Part shown: positions 17,726 through 27,482 of the stretch, in pieces
Layout of the letters: every line of letters begins with the position of its first letter
Numbering within the stretch: the first letter of the stretch is position 1
Assembly (NCBI RefSeq): GCF_900113875.1
Contig: NZ_FORA01000002.1
Location: 1 to 64,000 of the forward strand
DNA from: Jannaschia pohangensis
GTDB taxonomy: Bacteria; Pseudomonadota; Alphaproteobacteria; Rhodobacterales; Rhodobacteraceae
DNA length: 64,000 nucleotides
Direction of reading: 5' to 3'
The notes under the pieces: generated by a model
What the model saw: only the letters and a program-made list of their open reading frames with translations
Told to the model about the DNA's origin: nothing
The model's database searches: none
Made by a program: the position numbers and the translations under genes

Positions 17726-19321
17726 ATGACCCACCGCGTAAACCCCGCGCAGACGCTGGAGACCCAAGGCATCACGGGACTCGGGCGGGTCTATTACAAC
17801 TTGCTCGAACCCGCGATCATCCAGGAGGCGCTGGCCCGCAACGAAGGCACCCTGGGTCAGGGCGGATCGTTCCTCGTGACCACCGGAAAATTCACTGGCC
17901 GGTCCCCCAAGGACAAGCACATCGTGCGCAGCGCCACGACCGAAGGCACGATCTGGTGGGACAACAACGCGCCCATGTCGCCCGAAGGATATGACCGTCT
18001 GAAGGCCGATATGCTGTCCCATATGAAGGGCCGCGACTATTTCGTGCAGGATCTTTTCGGCGGCGCGGACCCGGCCCACAGGCTGGACGTGCGCGTGATC
18101 ACCGAGCTGGCCTGGCACAATCTCTTCATCCGCCATCTGCTGCGCAGGCCGGACGCATCGGAGCTCGAAAGCTTCGTGCCCGAATTCACCATCATCAACT
18201 GCCCCGCGTTCAAGGCAGACCCTTCCCGGCACGATTGCCGGTCAGAAGTGGTGATCGCGTTGAACCTCGACACCAAGGAAATCCTGATCGGGGGCACCGA
18301 ATATGCAGGCGAGAACAAGAAGTCCGTGTTCACGCTTCTGAACTACCTGCTGCCCGAAAAGGGCGTGATGCCGATGCATTGCTCGGCCAACCACGCGCTT
18401 GACGACCCGGCGGATGCCGCCGTGTTTTTCGGCCTGTCGGGCACCGGAAAGACCACGCTTTCGGCCGCGCCCGACCGCACATTGATCGGGGACGATGAGC
18501 ACGGCTGGTCCGAAAAGGGCATCTTCAACTTCGAAGGCGGCTGCTATGCTAAGACCATCAACCTGAGCGCGGCGGCAGAGCCCGAAATCTTTGCCACCAC
18601 CAAGAAATTCGCCACCGTAATCGAGAATATGGTCTTTGATCCCGACACGCTGGAGCTGGACTTCGAGAACGACAGCCTGACGGCGAACATGCGCTGCGCA
18701 TATCCGCTCGAATACATCTCCAATGCGTCGGCAACTGCGCTAGGCGGGCATCCGAAGAACGTCGTGATGCTGACCTGCGATGCCTTCGGCGTTCTGCCGC
18801 CGATCGCACGGCTGACGCCGGCGCAGGCGATGTATCACTTCCTGTCAGGCTTCACCTCCAAGGTGGCCGGCACCGAGCGCGGCGTGACCGAGCCGGAGCC
18901 GACGTTCTCCACCTGCTTCGGCGCGCCCTTCATGCCGCGCAGGCCCGAGGTCTATGGCAACCTGCTGCGCCAGAAGATCGCGCAGTTCGGGTCCGACTGC
19001 TGGCTGGTCAACACCGGGTGGACGGGGGGCGCCTATGGAACCGGCTCCCGCATGCCGATCCGTGCGACGCGTGCGCTGTTGACGGCGGCGCTCAACGGGT
19101 CGCTCGCCAAGGGTGAATTCCGCCGCGATCCGAATTTCGGCTTCGACGTCCCGGTGTCGTGTGAAGGGGTGGCGGACATCCTGCTCGACCCGCGCCGCAC
19201 CTGGGCGGAACCCTCCGCCTATGATGCGCAGGCCAAGAAGCTGGTGGACATGTTCGTCGCGAACTTCGACAAATACGCCGATCACATCGACGAGGACGTG
19301 AAAGCGTGCGCAATCGGCTGA
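17726..19321 (+). CDS. pckA: Phosphoenolpyruvate carboxykinase (ATP)
   Basis: The gluconeogenic enzyme converting oxaloacetate and ATP to PEP and CO2. The 531-residue protein has the ATP-type PEPCK motifs. [10 protein letters not shown] is near residue 59, and the kinase-1a loop [14 protein letters not shown] is near 233. GDDEHGW is near 256, with [10 protein letters not shown] next to it. The C-terminal block has [15 protein letters not shown]. Its last 16 bases overlap the start of a DUF3859 gene in another frame. Location opposite chvIG is the common alphaproteobacterial arrangement. Confidence 0.98.
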   Translation: MTHRVNPAQTLETQGITGLGRVYYNLLEPAIIQEALARNEGTLGQGGSFLVTTGKFTGRSPKDKHIVRSATTEGTIWWDNNAPMSPEGYDRLKADMLSHMKGRDYFVQDLFGGADPAHRLDVRVITELAWHNLFIRHLLRRPDASELESFVPEFTIINCPAFKADPSRHDCRSEVVIALNLDTKEILIGGTEYAGENKKSVFTLLNYLLPEKGVMPMHCSANHALDDPADAAVFFGLSGTGKTTLSAAPDRTLIGDDEHGWSEKGIFNFEGGCYAKTINLSAAAEPEIFATTKKFATVIENMVFDPDTLELDFENDSLTANMRCAYPLEYISNASATALGGHPKNVVMLTCDAFGVLPPIARLTPAQAMYHFLSGFTSKVAGTERGVTEPEPTFSTCFGAPFMPRRPEVYGNLLRQKIAQFGSDCWLVNTGWTGGAYGTGSRMPIRATRALLTAALNGSLAKGEFRRDPNFGFDVPVSCEGVADILLDPRRTWAEPSAYDAQAKKLVDMFVANFDKYADHIDEDVKACAIG

Positions 19322-19824
19322 CAGCCCTGACGTTCTGCCTCGCCCTTCTGGGCGGGGCCTTTCCGGTTTTCGCGCAAGTTCAGTTGGTCGAAACAGGGAT
19401 CATCTGCCCCGATACCCGCGAAGGGCGCCTGATCGATGCCCCCGGAACCGAAGCCGGTTTCGTGCGCGTTCTCGACGGTCTGGACTTCGACATGCCGGGC
19501 CGGATTGTACCGCTGGTGCCCGATCTGGCGTTCGGGATCCGTGTGCGGCTCAAGGACGACGTGCCCCGAGACGTGACCATGATCACGCGGCATCCGCCGA
19601 TGGGCGCGAATGGCGTGACCGAGCAGGTTCACATCTCGACGCTTCCGGCAGATGACACCTATATTCGCGTCTACTCCTTCGATTTCGATTACGAGATGTT
19701 GCCGGGCGTGTGGACGCTTGCCGTGGCCGACGGAGATGATCTGCTGCTCTCGGTCGATTTTGAAGTGGTCGAAGCCTATGATCCGCGGATCGACAACATC
19801 TGCGGATTCTTGCTGCAAAGCTGA
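19306..19824 (+). CDS. DUF3859 exported protein, copy 1
   Basis: A 172-residue protein with a signal peptide ([20 protein letters not shown]) and a mature domain starting [26 protein letters not shown] chose the GTG at 19306 because the signal peptide needs it. This start lies inside the pckA coding end (16-base overlap), suggesting translational coupling to pckA. Two conserved Cys (in IICP and NICG, near the C-terminus) could form a disulfide. The function of DUF3859 is unknown; a paralogue of exactly the same length follows. Confidence 0.85.
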   Translation: MRNRLTALTFCLALLGGAFPVFAQVQLVETGIICPDTREGRLIDAPGTEAGFVRVLDGLDFDMPGRIVPLVPDLAFGIRVRLKDDVPRDVTMITRHPPMGANGVTEQVHISTLPADDTYIRVYSFDFDYEMLPGVWTLAVADGDDLLLSVDFEVVEAYDPRIDNICGFLLQS

Positions 19825-19962
19825 GCCGTGCTTCGCTATCCGGCACGTCCGTGTTGCGGCAGAGAGCCGCGGAAGCCTGAACATTGCGTTCAGCGTTCTT
19901 GACCCCTCTGCCGCGAGAGTGCAGGACATCGCATCGGGAATTCCGGTCTGTTGAAGGATGTC

Positions 19963-20481
19963 ATGCTGCGTTCTGTTGTTTTTGCCGCTGTTGTTGGCCT
20001 CGCCGCTGCAACGTCCGCTCAGGCCAAGGTCCGACTGGTCGAAGCCGGGATCATTTGCCCGCGCGAAAGCACCGGCGCGCTGATCGACGCCCCCGGAACC
20101 GAGGCGGGGTTCATCCGCCGCATCGACGAAGGCCTGACCTTCGACCTGCCCGACCGGACCGTGCCGACGCTCGACAACCTCAGCTTCGGATTTCGCACGG
20201 CGCTGAAGCCCGGTGTGGGATCGCAGGCCGTCACCGTCGTCGTGACGCATCCCCCCATGGGCGAGCGCGGCGTCATTCGCGAGGAATGGGACGACGTGAT
20301 CGAGGCCGGAAGCCAGAGCCTGAACCTCTTCACCTTCGAATTGCCCTACGAGAAAGTGCCCGGTGCCTGGGTCTTCTCGATCGAGATCGATGGCGAACCC
20401 GTGGTCAGCGTTCCGTTCGAAGTGACCGAGGTGAACAATCGCGGCCGGATCGAACAGGCCTGCTTCCAGTTCCTGTCCTGA
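19963..20481 (+). CDS. DUF3859 exported protein, copy 2
   Basis: A 172-residue paralogue of the preceding gene. It shares the order signal peptide - VRLVEAGIICP - [10 protein letters not shown] - THPPMGERGV - YEKVPGAW, and a C-terminal Cys (QACFQFLS). The ATG at 19963 follows GAAGGA with five bases spacing; a TTG 12 bases upstream is less likely. The signal sequence runs VVFAAVVGLAAATSAQA. The two copies have clearly diverged, so the duplication is old. The 138-base spacer between them contains no further gene. Confidence 0.87.
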   Translation: MLRSVVFAAVVGLAAATSAQAKVRLVEAGIICPRESTGALIDAPGTEAGFIRRIDEGLTFDLPDRTVPTLDNLSFGFRTALKPGVGSQAVTVVVTHPPMGERGVIREEWDDVIEAGSQSLNLFTFELPYEKVPGAWVFSIEIDGEPVVSVPFEVTEVNNRGRIEQACFQFLS

Positions 20482-20484
20482 ACG

Positions 20485-21243
20485 TCAGCCAAGCAGGCCT
20501 TTTCGGATCAGGTTGACCCCGGCGACGATCAGCACCAGCAAGGTCACTTTCTTGAACAGGTCCTGATCCATCCGGTCCTGCAAACGAAATCCGATGGCCA
20601 TGCCGATCAAGGCCGGTGGCAGCAGAGCCGCCGAGAACCAGAACGTCTCGGAATTCAGGATGCCCGACCGCAGGTGCGCCAGCACCAGAATGATGGACCC
20701 TGCGCCATAGATCACCCCCTGAACCACCATCTGCCGCGCCTTCGGCGTCTCGATGGCCAGCAGATAGAGCACCGTCGTCGGCCCCCAGGTGCCCGCCAGA
20801 CCGCCCAGGATGCCCGATACAAGACCGATCCCCCATTCCGCGACGACCCGGCGCGACGGCGGAATCGTCAGGCGCAGGCCCATGAGCTGGACCAGCGACA
20901 GACCGACCACGGGAATGCCGAGGATGAAATAGAACCACTGTCGCGGAATCTGCATGACGAGCTGCGCGGCAAGAAAGATGGCAACCATCACGATCAGCAA
21001 ATAGCGCCAATGCAGCCGCGCCGCATCGCGCGCAGGCCCCCACCCTTGCCGCGTGACTTGCCATCCGTTCGTGGCCAGCACCGAGACGAGGATGCCCGCC
21101 AGTGACAATCGCGGGTCCAGAAAGCTCGACAGTCCGGAAATCATGATGAGCGGCAGGGCAAAACCGACCGACCCCTTCACCACACCGGCGAACAGGGCAA
21201 TCGTCAGGGCCAGGCCCCAGTCGAAGGCAGATAAGACTTCCAT
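20485..21243 (-). CDS. TauE/SafE-family membrane permease
   Basis: A 252-residue protein with about eight hydrophobic helices in two similar halves, as in the sulfite exporter TauE/SafE family. Typical features are the first helix FAGVVKGSVGFALPL and the second-half equivalent ILGGLAGTWGPTTVLYL. It probably exports a small anionic sulfur or organic compound, but the substrate is unknown. It is convergent with the second DUF3859 gene (3 bases apart) and divergent from mcd. Confidence 0.9.
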   Translation of the reverse strand: MEVLSAFDWGLALTIALFAGVVKGSVGFALPLIMISGLSSFLDPRLSLAGILVSVLATNGWQVTRQGWGPARDAARLHWRYLLIVMVAIFLAAQLVMQIPRQWFYFILGIPVVGLSLVQLMGLRLTIPPSRRVVAEWGIGLVSGILGGLAGTWGPTTVLYLLAIETPKARQMVVQGVIYGAGSIILVLAHLRSGILNSETFWFSAALLPPALIGMAIGFRLQDRMDQDLFKKVTLLVLIVAGVNLIRKGLLG

Positions 21244-21333
21244 GCTCCTCCCTACGATGCCGCGTGATGCGACACCAGCGACCCGGTTGGGTCAGATTAT
21301 TCACTTGATACCCCCTGTTTGTGGAATTAAGTT

Positions 21334-21347
21334 ACGCTGCAACTGCA
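21334..21347. repeat. TGC-rich 14-base element upstream of mcd, repeated inside the gene
   Basis: The sequence ACGCTGCAACTGCA occurs at 21334-21347, 31 bases before the mcd ATG, and again at 21460-21473 within the coding region. The second copy extends to the palindrome CTGCAACTGCAG. TGC-rich palindromes of the CTGC-N3/4-GCAG type are what I remember for PhaR-type regulators of polyhydroxybutyrate metabolism, so a regulatory role is possible but untested. Confidence 0.4.
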
Positions 21348-21377
21348 CAAAAAATGTCGCCGCTCTGGAGAGTTCCC

Positions 21378-23075
21378 ATGCCCCATGATGGTCAACCCAT
21401 GTCCGACGCGACATCCCGCGCAGATGCAATCCTGCCGGACCTGCTTTCGCTGACGAATGACGCTGCAACTGCAGTCGAAGCCCTTTTCGAAAAGGCCCGT
21501 GGCAGTGTTTCGGTCCGCGTGAAGATCGACGGCAAGATCGATGCCGACCTTCTGGAACAGGAACAGACTGCAACCCATGGCCTCGCCTGGCTCGCGACCT
21601 ATTCACAGGCCCTTCGGCAGATGCAGCAATGGGCCGACCGTATGGACGCCGAAGGACGGTTCGGAGAACTCGAGACCCTGCTGCACCAGATCGCCTTCGG
21701 GGAATACCTCTGGCAGATCTACGGCGGCTTGCCGATGTCCCAGGGCGAGATCCTGCGCCCACAGGACATGGGGCTGAGCCAGGACGATCAGCGTGACATG
21801 ATGATCCCGGCGGTCATGACGCTGTGCAATGGCGGCAACACGCAGGCCGCCCGGACCCGGCTTGTCGCCCTGATGCGGGATGGCACGGCCAACGCCACCT
21901 TCGGCGCCACCGGACTGAACGAAGAACTGGAAATGATCCGCGATCAGTTTCGCCGCTGGTCCACCGACAAGGTGGTGCCCTTCGCCCATGAATGGCACCT
22001 CAAGGACGAGTTGATCCCGATGGCGATCATCGACGAGATGGCCGAGATGGGTGTCTTTGGCCTGACCATTCCCGAAGAATTCGGCGGCCTGGGGATGCCC
22101 AAGGCCGCGATGTGCGTCGTGTCCGAGGAATTGTCGCGCGGCTATATCGGCGTGGGCTCCCTCGGGACCCGGTCGGAAATCGCGGCGGAGCTGATCCTCT
22201 GCGGAGGCACCGACGCGCAGAAGGAAAAGTGGCTGCCCCGCCTCGCCTCGGGCGAGACGCTGCCGACCGCCGTCTTCACCGAACCCAACACCGGGTCCGA
22301 CCTCGGCTCCTTGCGGACCAAGGGGGTCAAGGGCGATGACGGCAACTGGACGCTCAACGGCAACAAGACCTGGATCACCCATGCGGCCCGCACCCACATG
22401 ATGACCGTTCTGGCGCGCACGATCCCGGGCACCGACGACTATCGCGGACTATCCATGTTCCTGGCCGAAAAGACCCCCGGCACCGACGAAGCCCCCTGGC
22501 AGGATCCGGGCATCTCGGGCGGCGAGATCGAGGTTCTCGGCTATCGCGGCATGAAGGAATACACCGTCAATTTCGACGACTTCAAAGTCGATGGCGACAA
22601 TCTTCTGGGGCACGCCGAAGGTCAGGGCTTCAAGCAGCTGATGCAGACCTTCGAGAGTGCCCGCATCCAGACCGCCGCCCGGGCCATCGGTGTGGCGCAG
22701 GCGGCGCTCGACGCCGCACTGGCCTATGCCGAGACGCGCAACCAGTTTGGCAAACCGCTGATCGCCTTTCCGCGCGTTGCCAACAAACTGGCGATGATGG
22801 CCGTCGACATCATGGTCACCCGGCAGCTCACATATTTTTCCGCCGCCGAGAAGGACGCCGACCGGCGTTGCGACCTGGAGGCGGGGATGGCCAAGCTGCT
22901 CGGCGCGCGCACGGCCTGGGCTGCTGCCGACAACGGGTTGCAGATCCACGGTGGCAACGGCTTTGCTCTCGAATATCCGATCAGCCGCCTTCTCTGCGAC
23001 GCGCGGATCCTCAACATCTTCGAGGGTGCCGCCGAGATCCAAGCGCAGGTCATCGCGCGACGCCTGCTTTCCTGA
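21378..23075 (+). CDS. mcd: (2S)-methylsuccinyl-CoA dehydrogenase
   Basis: An acyl-CoA dehydrogenase of 565 residues, long for the superfamily (about 380). An N-terminal helical extension of roughly 170 residues (LPDLLSLTNDAATAVEALFE at its start) is diagnostic of methylsuccinyl-CoA dehydrogenase of the ethylmalonyl-CoA pathway. The core has the FAD-domain motifs TEPNTGSDLGSLRTKG near residue 303 and NGNKTWITHA, QIHGGNGF, and the catalytic-base loop FEGAAEIQ near the end. It oxidises methylsuccinyl-CoA to mesaconyl-CoA, passing electrons to ETF. I chose ATG 21378 with GGAGAG before it; ATG 21399 is an alternative. No other pathway genes adjoin it. Confidence 0.88.
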   Translation: MPHDGQPMSDATSRADAILPDLLSLTNDAATAVEALFEKARGSVSVRVKIDGKIDADLLEQEQTATHGLAWLATYSQALRQMQQWADRMDAEGRFGELETLLHQIAFGEYLWQIYGGLPMSQGEILRPQDMGLSQDDQRDMMIPAVMTLCNGGNTQAARTRLVALMRDGTANATFGATGLNEELEMIRDQFRRWSTDKVVPFAHEWHLKDELIPMAIIDEMAEMGVFGLTIPEEFGGLGMPKAAMCVVSEELSRGYIGVGSLGTRSEIAAELILCGGTDAQKEKWLPRLASGETLPTAVFTEPNTGSDLGSLRTKGVKGDDGNWTLNGNKTWITHAARTHMMTVLARTIPGTDDYRGLSMFLAEKTPGTDEAPWQDPGISGGEIEVLGYRGMKEYTVNFDDFKVDGDNLLGHAEGQGFKQLMQTFESARIQTAARAIGVAQAALDAALAYAETRNQFGKPLIAFPRVANKLAMMAVDIMVTRQLTYFSAAEKDADRRCDLEAGMAKLLGARTAWAAADNGLQIHGGNGFALEYPISRLLCDARILNIFEGAAEIQAQVIARRLLS

Positions 23076-23124
23076 CCAGGATTGCCCCCCTTTCCTCGCT
23101 GCCGCAAACAGGCGAAGACGGGGG

Positions 23125-23514
23125 ATGAACCTGCGCGCGCTTCCCCTGATCCTGCTGTTGCTCGCCGCGTGCCGCGCGGACGAGACGATCTCCGGCTATG
23201 CCGACCCCCAAACGCTCTGGGCCCTGCAGGAGCTGGACGGCCAGCCTTTCACGGCCCGCGCCACGCTTCAGTTTCCGTCCGAGGGCAAGGTCGCCGGGCG
23301 TGCCCCCTGCAACAGCTTCGGGGCCGTCCAGTCGGTCCCGCTTCCCTGGATCGAGATCACGGCGATCCGCGCCACCCGTTCCATATGCCCCGAGATCGAG
23401 GCGGAACAGCGCTATCTGGCCGCGCTTCAGGCGATGACCTTGGCCGAAGTCGCGGGCGACGTTCTGATCCTGCACAATAATGCGGGGCGCGAAATGGTAT
23501 TCCGGGCCGACTAG
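23125..23514 (+). CDS. META-domain lipoprotein (HslJ-like)
   Basis: A 129-residue protein with a lipoprotein signal (LPLILLLLAACRAD, lipid-attachment Cys near residue 17). A META-type domain follows: LWALQELDGQPF, then GRAPCNSFGA, and a C-terminal LHNNAGREMVFRA. E. coli HslJ of this family is a heat-shock-linked outer-membrane lipoprotein affecting novobiocin resistance; the biochemical role is unknown. It starts 49 bases after mcd, and its stop overlaps the convergent recO stop by 4 bases. Confidence 0.85.
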   Translation: MNLRALPLILLLLAACRADETISGYADPQTLWALQELDGQPFTARATLQFPSEGKVAGRAPCNSFGAVQSVPLPWIEITAIRATRSICPEIEAEQRYLAALQAMTLAEVAGDVLILHNNAGREMVFRAD

Positions 23515-24236
23515 CGCTCGCGCCGCAGGGCGTCCAGAAGACGGGTCCGGGCTGCGGGCAAGGGCCGCTCCCCCAAGGCAGGGGCGACCTTCTCGGTCAG
23601 GAAATGGCCCGTGATTTCCAGCGCCGCGATGACACCGTCCAACGTGGGCATCCCTCCCAGAAGCAGGTCCGGCATCGGCAGAAGCCGCGAAGCCCACTCC
23701 CCCGCCGCCGTTCGACTAACCGCACGCCCGGTGCGCGGCGACACATAGGCCAGGTCGTTCGCCCCCCCGCCTGCCGCGCATTCCGTCAGGTCCAGCCCGA
23801 AACCGGCCACGTCCAGCAGAGACAATTCCCAGAAAACATAATCGTGCAACCACCCTTCCCCGTCAGCCAGGGCATCGAACAAGCCTTCTGTCCGGGGCTG
23901 GAAATCGGGCAAGGACTCGCGCTGTGGCAGGATGAAGGAACAGAGCGCCGCCGCCGAGGTCAGGGCCGACAGGCGGAGCGGATCCGACAGCAGAAGCGCC
24001 GACCGCGCGCGCTGCAATTCCGCCGTCCAGGTGCCCATATGGCTGTCGAGCCGCGCGCGCCACGTCACGTCCAGCTGGTTCCCCGGTTGCAGCATCGGCG
24101 CCTTCTTGCGGGACACACCGCCATGCACGACGCCCAGATGCCGCCCGTGTTCGCGGGTGAAGACCTCCAGGATGACCGATGTCTCGCCATGGGCGCGCGC
24201 GGCGAGGACAATCCCTTCGTCGCGCCATTCGATCAC
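23511..24236 (-). CDS. recO: DNA repair protein RecO
   Basis: A 241-residue RecO, which loads RecA with RecF/RecR on SSB-coated gaps. The N-terminal OB fold reads IEWRDEGIVLAARAHGETS, then HGRHLGVVHGGVSRK. The helical domain contains WELSLLDVAGFGLDL. I chose the GTG at 24236, forming a GTGA overlap with the upstream DUF1491 gene; the frame is open further but overlaps that gene. Zinc-binding Cys of some RecO proteins are largely absent. It is the last gene of the long rpoZ-rel...era operon. Confidence 0.93.
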   Translation of the reverse strand: MIEWRDEGIVLAARAHGETSVILEVFTREHGRHLGVVHGGVSRKKAPMLQPGNQLDVTWRARLDSHMGTWTAELQRARSALLLSDPLRLSALTSAAALCSFILPQRESLPDFQPRTEGLFDALADGEGWLHDYVFWELSLLDVAGFGLDLTECAAGGGANDLAYVSPRTGRAVSRTAAGEWASRLLPMPDLLLGGMPTLDGVIAALEITGHFLTEKVAPALGERPLPAARTRLLDALRRER

Positions 24237-24562
24237 GCCAGCCCCTCCTGATCCAGAAGGTGCCGCCCGGCGCGGTCCTCGACCTCCAGAACCCAAAGGT
24301 CCGGGTCAAAGCCGGATTGCCGGGCGATGGCCGCATCGCAATCAGACTCGGCCCCTTCGGTCAGAACGATCCAGGCGCGATCCCCGGTCATCAGGTCAAA
24401 GCTGCGCTGAAACACCTGCGCGCGCCCGTCGAGGGTATTGAGCTTGATCAGGACGGCCCCGCCCGTGTCGTCGCCGTGCCGCACCACGAAGCAGGGGATA
24501 TCGAACAGTTCCAGCCGCTTGCGGTACGCGGCGACCCAAAAGGAGGCCGTCAGCCTGCTCAA
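24233..24562 (-). CDS. DUF1491 family protein
   Basis: A 109-residue protein beginning [19 protein letters not shown] and containing GDDTGGAVLIKLNTLDG and the C-terminal DPDLWVLEVEDRAGRHLL, which match the alphaproteobacterial DUF1491 family. The function is unknown. Its position between era and recO with 4-base overlaps on both sides is conserved in the lineage and suggests co-translation with them. Confidence 0.85.
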   Translation of the reverse strand: MSRLTASFWVAAYRKRLELFDIPCFVVRHGDDTGGAVLIKLNTLDGRAQVFQRSFDLMTGDRAWIVLTEGAESDCDAAIARQSGFDPDLWVLEVEDRAGRHLLDQEGLA

Positions 24563-25479
24563 GAATTGCCGTCCTTGAAGTCCAGCCCCATGGCGTCGAA
24601 CCGCTCGGCATCGTCAAGCCAGCCGGGCCGGACCTTCACCTGCAGGAACAGATGGACGCGACGTTCCAGGAAGGTTTCCAGATCCTTGCGCGCAGCCTGA
24701 CCGACCGCCTTGGTCGTCTCGCCCTTCTTGCCCAAAACGATGCCCTTGTGACCGTCGCGGAGCACATAGATGATCTGATCGATCCGGACGGACCCGTCCT
24801 CGCGTTCCTCCCAACCTTCGGTTTCCACGGTCAGCTGGTAGGGCAGTTCCTGATGCAGGCGCAGGGTCAGCTTTTCGCGCGTCACTTCGGCGGCAATCAT
24901 GCGCAGGGGCAGGTCGGCGATCTGATCCTCGGGGTAAAGCCAGGGCCCCTCGGGCAGGCGTCCCGCCAGATCGGCCTTCAGGTCCGCGACGCCGTGACCC
25001 TTTTCGGCGGAAATCAGGAACGTGCCGTTAAATGCGAACCGCTTGTTGAGCTTTTCGGTTAGCGCCAGCAGCACTTCGGCCTGAACCCGGTCGATCTTGT
25101 TGATGGCCAGCAGCACCGGCTGACCGGGCCGGCGCCGTTCCTCCAGCGCGGTCAGGATCGTCTCGACCCCTTCGGTCAGACCGCGCGTCGCCTCGATCAG
25201 CAGGACGACGATATCGGCATCGGCGGCTCCGCCCCAGGCGGCGGCGACCATGGCGCGGTCAAGGCGGCGCTTGGGTTGAAACAGGCCTGGCGTGTCCACG
25301 AAGACCAGCTGTGCCGCGCCCTCCATCGCCACGCCCCGGATGCGCGCCCGGGTCGTCTGGACCTTGTGCGTCACGATCGACACCTTGGCCCCGACCATGC
25401 GGTTCAGGAGCGTGGATTTCCCGGCATTCGGCTCACCGATCAGGGCGACGAAGCCCGCGCGCGTCGTTTCGTCAGTCAT
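24559..25479 (-). CDS. era: GTPase Era
   Basis: A 306-residue ribosome-assembly GTPase binding the 3' end of 16S rRNA. The G1 motif GEPNAGKST is near residue 15, G3 reads DTPG, G4 reads NKID, and the C-terminal KH domain has [18 protein letters not shown]. It overlaps rnc by 8 bases, the usual rnc-era coupling. Confidence 0.98.
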   Translation of the reverse strand: MTDETTRAGFVALIGEPNAGKSTLLNRMVGAKVSIVTHKVQTTRARIRGVAMEGAAQLVFVDTPGLFQPKRRLDRAMVAAAWGGAADADIVVLLIEATRGLTEGVETILTALEERRRPGQPVLLAINKIDRVQAEVLLALTEKLNKRFAFNGTFLISAEKGHGVADLKADLAGRLPEGPWLYPEDQIADLPLRMIAAEVTREKLTLRLHQELPYQLTVETEGWEEREDGSVRIDQIIYVLRDGHKGIVLGKKGETTKAVGQAARKDLETFLERRVHLFLQVKVRPGWLDDAERFDAMGLDFKDGNS

Positions 25480-26155
25480 TACTAACCTTTCTCAGCAGGG
25501 CCTCGGCTGCTGCCTGTTCGGCCGCCCGTTTGGACGGTGCCTGGCCCTCGCCGGACCTGCCATCCTCCAGGCGTGCCACAATCCGGAAGACCGGCGCATG
25601 ATCCGGGCCGCTGCGGTCCATGACCTCATAGCTCGGCGGCTGCATCCGGCGGGCCTGCGCCCATTCCTGAAGCGTCGTCTTGGGGTCGCGGGCGTCTTCC
25701 TCGACTTCCTCGATCCGCGCACCCCAAAGCCGCAGGATCATCGCCCTGGCTGCCTCCAGCCCCGCGTCACGGTAGACGGCGGCGATCAGCGCCTCCATCG
25801 CATCCCCGAGCAACGCCTGTTTGCGCCGCCCGCCGGTGACCTGTTCCGACTTGCCAAGCTTTAGCACCGCGCCGATGTCGATCTCCCGGGCAACGTCGGC
25901 ACAGGTTTCCTTGCGCACGAGGGCGTTGAAGCGGGGGGCCAGCTTGCCTTCGACGGCGGTCTTGTCGCTCGCCATCAACGCTTCGGCCACCACGAGGCCC
26001 AGGATCCGGTCGCCCAGAAACTCCAGCCGCTGATTGTCGGGCCGCGTATCGGACGCGATGGAGCTGTGCGTCATCGCCCGGACCAGAAGATCAGGCCGCG
26101 CGAAGCTGTGCCCGATCCGCGCCTGGAACGCGACCAGTTCGCGCGACAGCTTCAT
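25472..26155 (-). CDS. rnc: Ribonuclease III
   Basis: A 227-residue double-strand-specific endoribonuclease. The nuclease signature [18 protein letters not shown] is near residue 41, the acidic residues D and E of the second site lie in [14 protein letters not shown], and a dsRNA-binding domain occupies the last 70 residues. It processes rRNA precursors and lies between lepB and era. Confidence 0.98.
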   Translation of the reverse strand: MKLSRELVAFQARIGHSFARPDLLVRAMTHSSIASDTRPDNQRLEFLGDRILGLVVAEALMASDKTAVEGKLAPRFNALVRKETCADVAREIDIGAVLKLGKSEQVTGGRRKQALLGDAMEALIAAVYRDAGLEAARAMILRLWGARIEEVEEDARDPKTTLQEWAQARRMQPPSYEVMDRSGPDHAPVFRIVARLEDGRSGEGQAPSKRAAEQAAAEALLRKVSND

Positions 26156-26180
26156 CGCGGTATCGTCCGGATCGTCGCCG

Positions 26181-26975
26181 TCAAATGATCTTCTCGAAGA
26201 AGCGATCCGACCGCCACGTCCAGAAGTAGAGCATCCGCGACCCCGCAGAGGAAAAGATGACCCGGTCGGCGCGACCGATCAAGTTCTCGTAGGGGACGAA
26301 CCCGACACCGCCGACCGACCGGGGGAAGCGGCTGTCGCGCGAATTGTCGCGGTTGTCGCCGACAAAGAAATACTGGCCTTCGGGCACTGTGAATACGGGC
26401 GTCGTGTCCACCGGCGACGCGCCGATGTTCAGGATGGAATGGGGCCGCTCGCCGCCGGGGAAGGTCTCGATGAACCGCTGCTTGATGCAGTCGCCGCCTT
26501 CGCCCACGACGCCTTCGTTGTTGCCGCAGGCGGGGGTGATCTGTTGCGGACCCTGGGGCTCGCGGACTTCGACGAAATCGGTGACGGCCACCTGTTCCGA
26601 CGGCTCGCCGTTCAGATAGAGCACCCCGTCGCGCATCTGCACGGTGTCACCGGGCAGACCGACAAGGCGCTTGATGAAATCGGTGCCGTTGACCGGGTGG
26701 CGGAAGACGATGACGTCGCCGCGCTCCGGCTCCGACCCGAGAATGCGCCCCGAGAACGGGCACATCGAGAAGGGGCACGAATGGCGCGAATAGCCATAGG
26801 CCATCTTGTTGACGAACAGGAAATCCCCGATCAGCAACGTGTCTTTCATCGACCCCGAGGGGATCCAGAACGGTTGAAAGAACAGGGTGCGGAAAATCCC
26901 CGCGATCACGAGGGCCCAGAAGACGGTCTTGACCGTTTCCATGAACCCTTCCTTCTTTTCGCTTCTCGCGGCCAT
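26181..26975 (-). CDS. lepB: Signal peptidase I
   Basis: A 264-residue leader peptidase. One N-terminal membrane helix ([19 protein letters not shown]) precedes the catalytic serine in [10 protein letters not shown] near residue 37. The catalytic lysine lies in [11 protein letters not shown], and the C-terminal box [11 protein letters not shown] is intact. It cleaves exported preproteins at the membrane surface. The gene order acpS-lepB-rnc-era is standard for the group. Confidence 0.97.
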   Translation of the reverse strand: MAARSEKKEGFMETVKTVFWALVIAGIFRTLFFQPFWIPSGSMKDTLLIGDFLFVNKMAYGYSRHSCPFSMCPFSGRILGSEPERGDVIVFRHPVNGTDFIKRLVGLPGDTVQMRDGVLYLNGEPSEQVAVTDFVEVREPQGPQQITPACGNNEGVVGEGGDCIKQRFIETFPGGERPHSILNIGASPVDTTPVFTVPEGQYFFVGDNRDNSRDSRFPRSVGGVGFVPYENLIGRADRVIFSSAGSRMLYFWTWRSDRFFEKII

Positions 26976-27068
26976 GTCGTCTCGTCCTCAAACTGGTTGC
27001 GCTTCCCTGCCCCTTGCCCCCGAACGTGTCAACAGCGGCCGCCAGGTCAGGCAGGGGTCAGGCTGGTC

Positions 27069-27482
27069 TCAGTCGCGGGGCCGCGCCTCGATCACGACGA
27101 AGGCCTGCGCCCAGGGGTGATCGTCGGTCAGCGAGACATGGATCGTGGCCTCGTGCCCCTCGGGGGTCATCTGTGCCAGCCGCTCCGCGGCCCAGCCCGT
27201 CACGGCCATCACCGGCTGGCCGGTGTGAAGGTTCGTCACAGCCATGTCCTTCCACGAGATCCCCATGCGCAACCCGGTGCCAAGCGCCTTGGAGCAAGCT
27301 TCCTTGGCGGCCCAGCGCTTGGCATAGGTCGACGCTTCGCCGCCTTCGACCTTGTCGCGATGCGCGGCCTTGCGCTGTTCCCGCTCGGTAAACACGCGGT
27401 CGCGGAAGCGGTCGCCGAACTTGTCGATCACACCCTGGATCCGCTCGATATTGGCGAGGTCGGTGCCGATCCCCAGGATCAT
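27069..27482 (-). CDS. acpS: Holo-[acyl-carrier-protein] synthase
   Basis: A 137-residue enzyme attaching 4'-phosphopantetheine to ACP. The motifs are [12 protein letters not shown] at the start, FTEREQ, and [15 protein letters not shown]. The start at 27482 lies in an ATGA overlap with the LysE-type gene. Extensions of the frame into that gene were dismissed. Confidence 0.96.
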   Translation of the reverse strand: MILGIGTDLANIERIQGVIDKFGDRFRDRVFTEREQRKAAHRDKVEGGEASTYAKRWAAKEACSKALGTGLRMGISWKDMAVTNLHTGQPVMAVTGWAAERLAQMTPEGHEATIHVSLTDDHPWAQAFVVIEARPRD

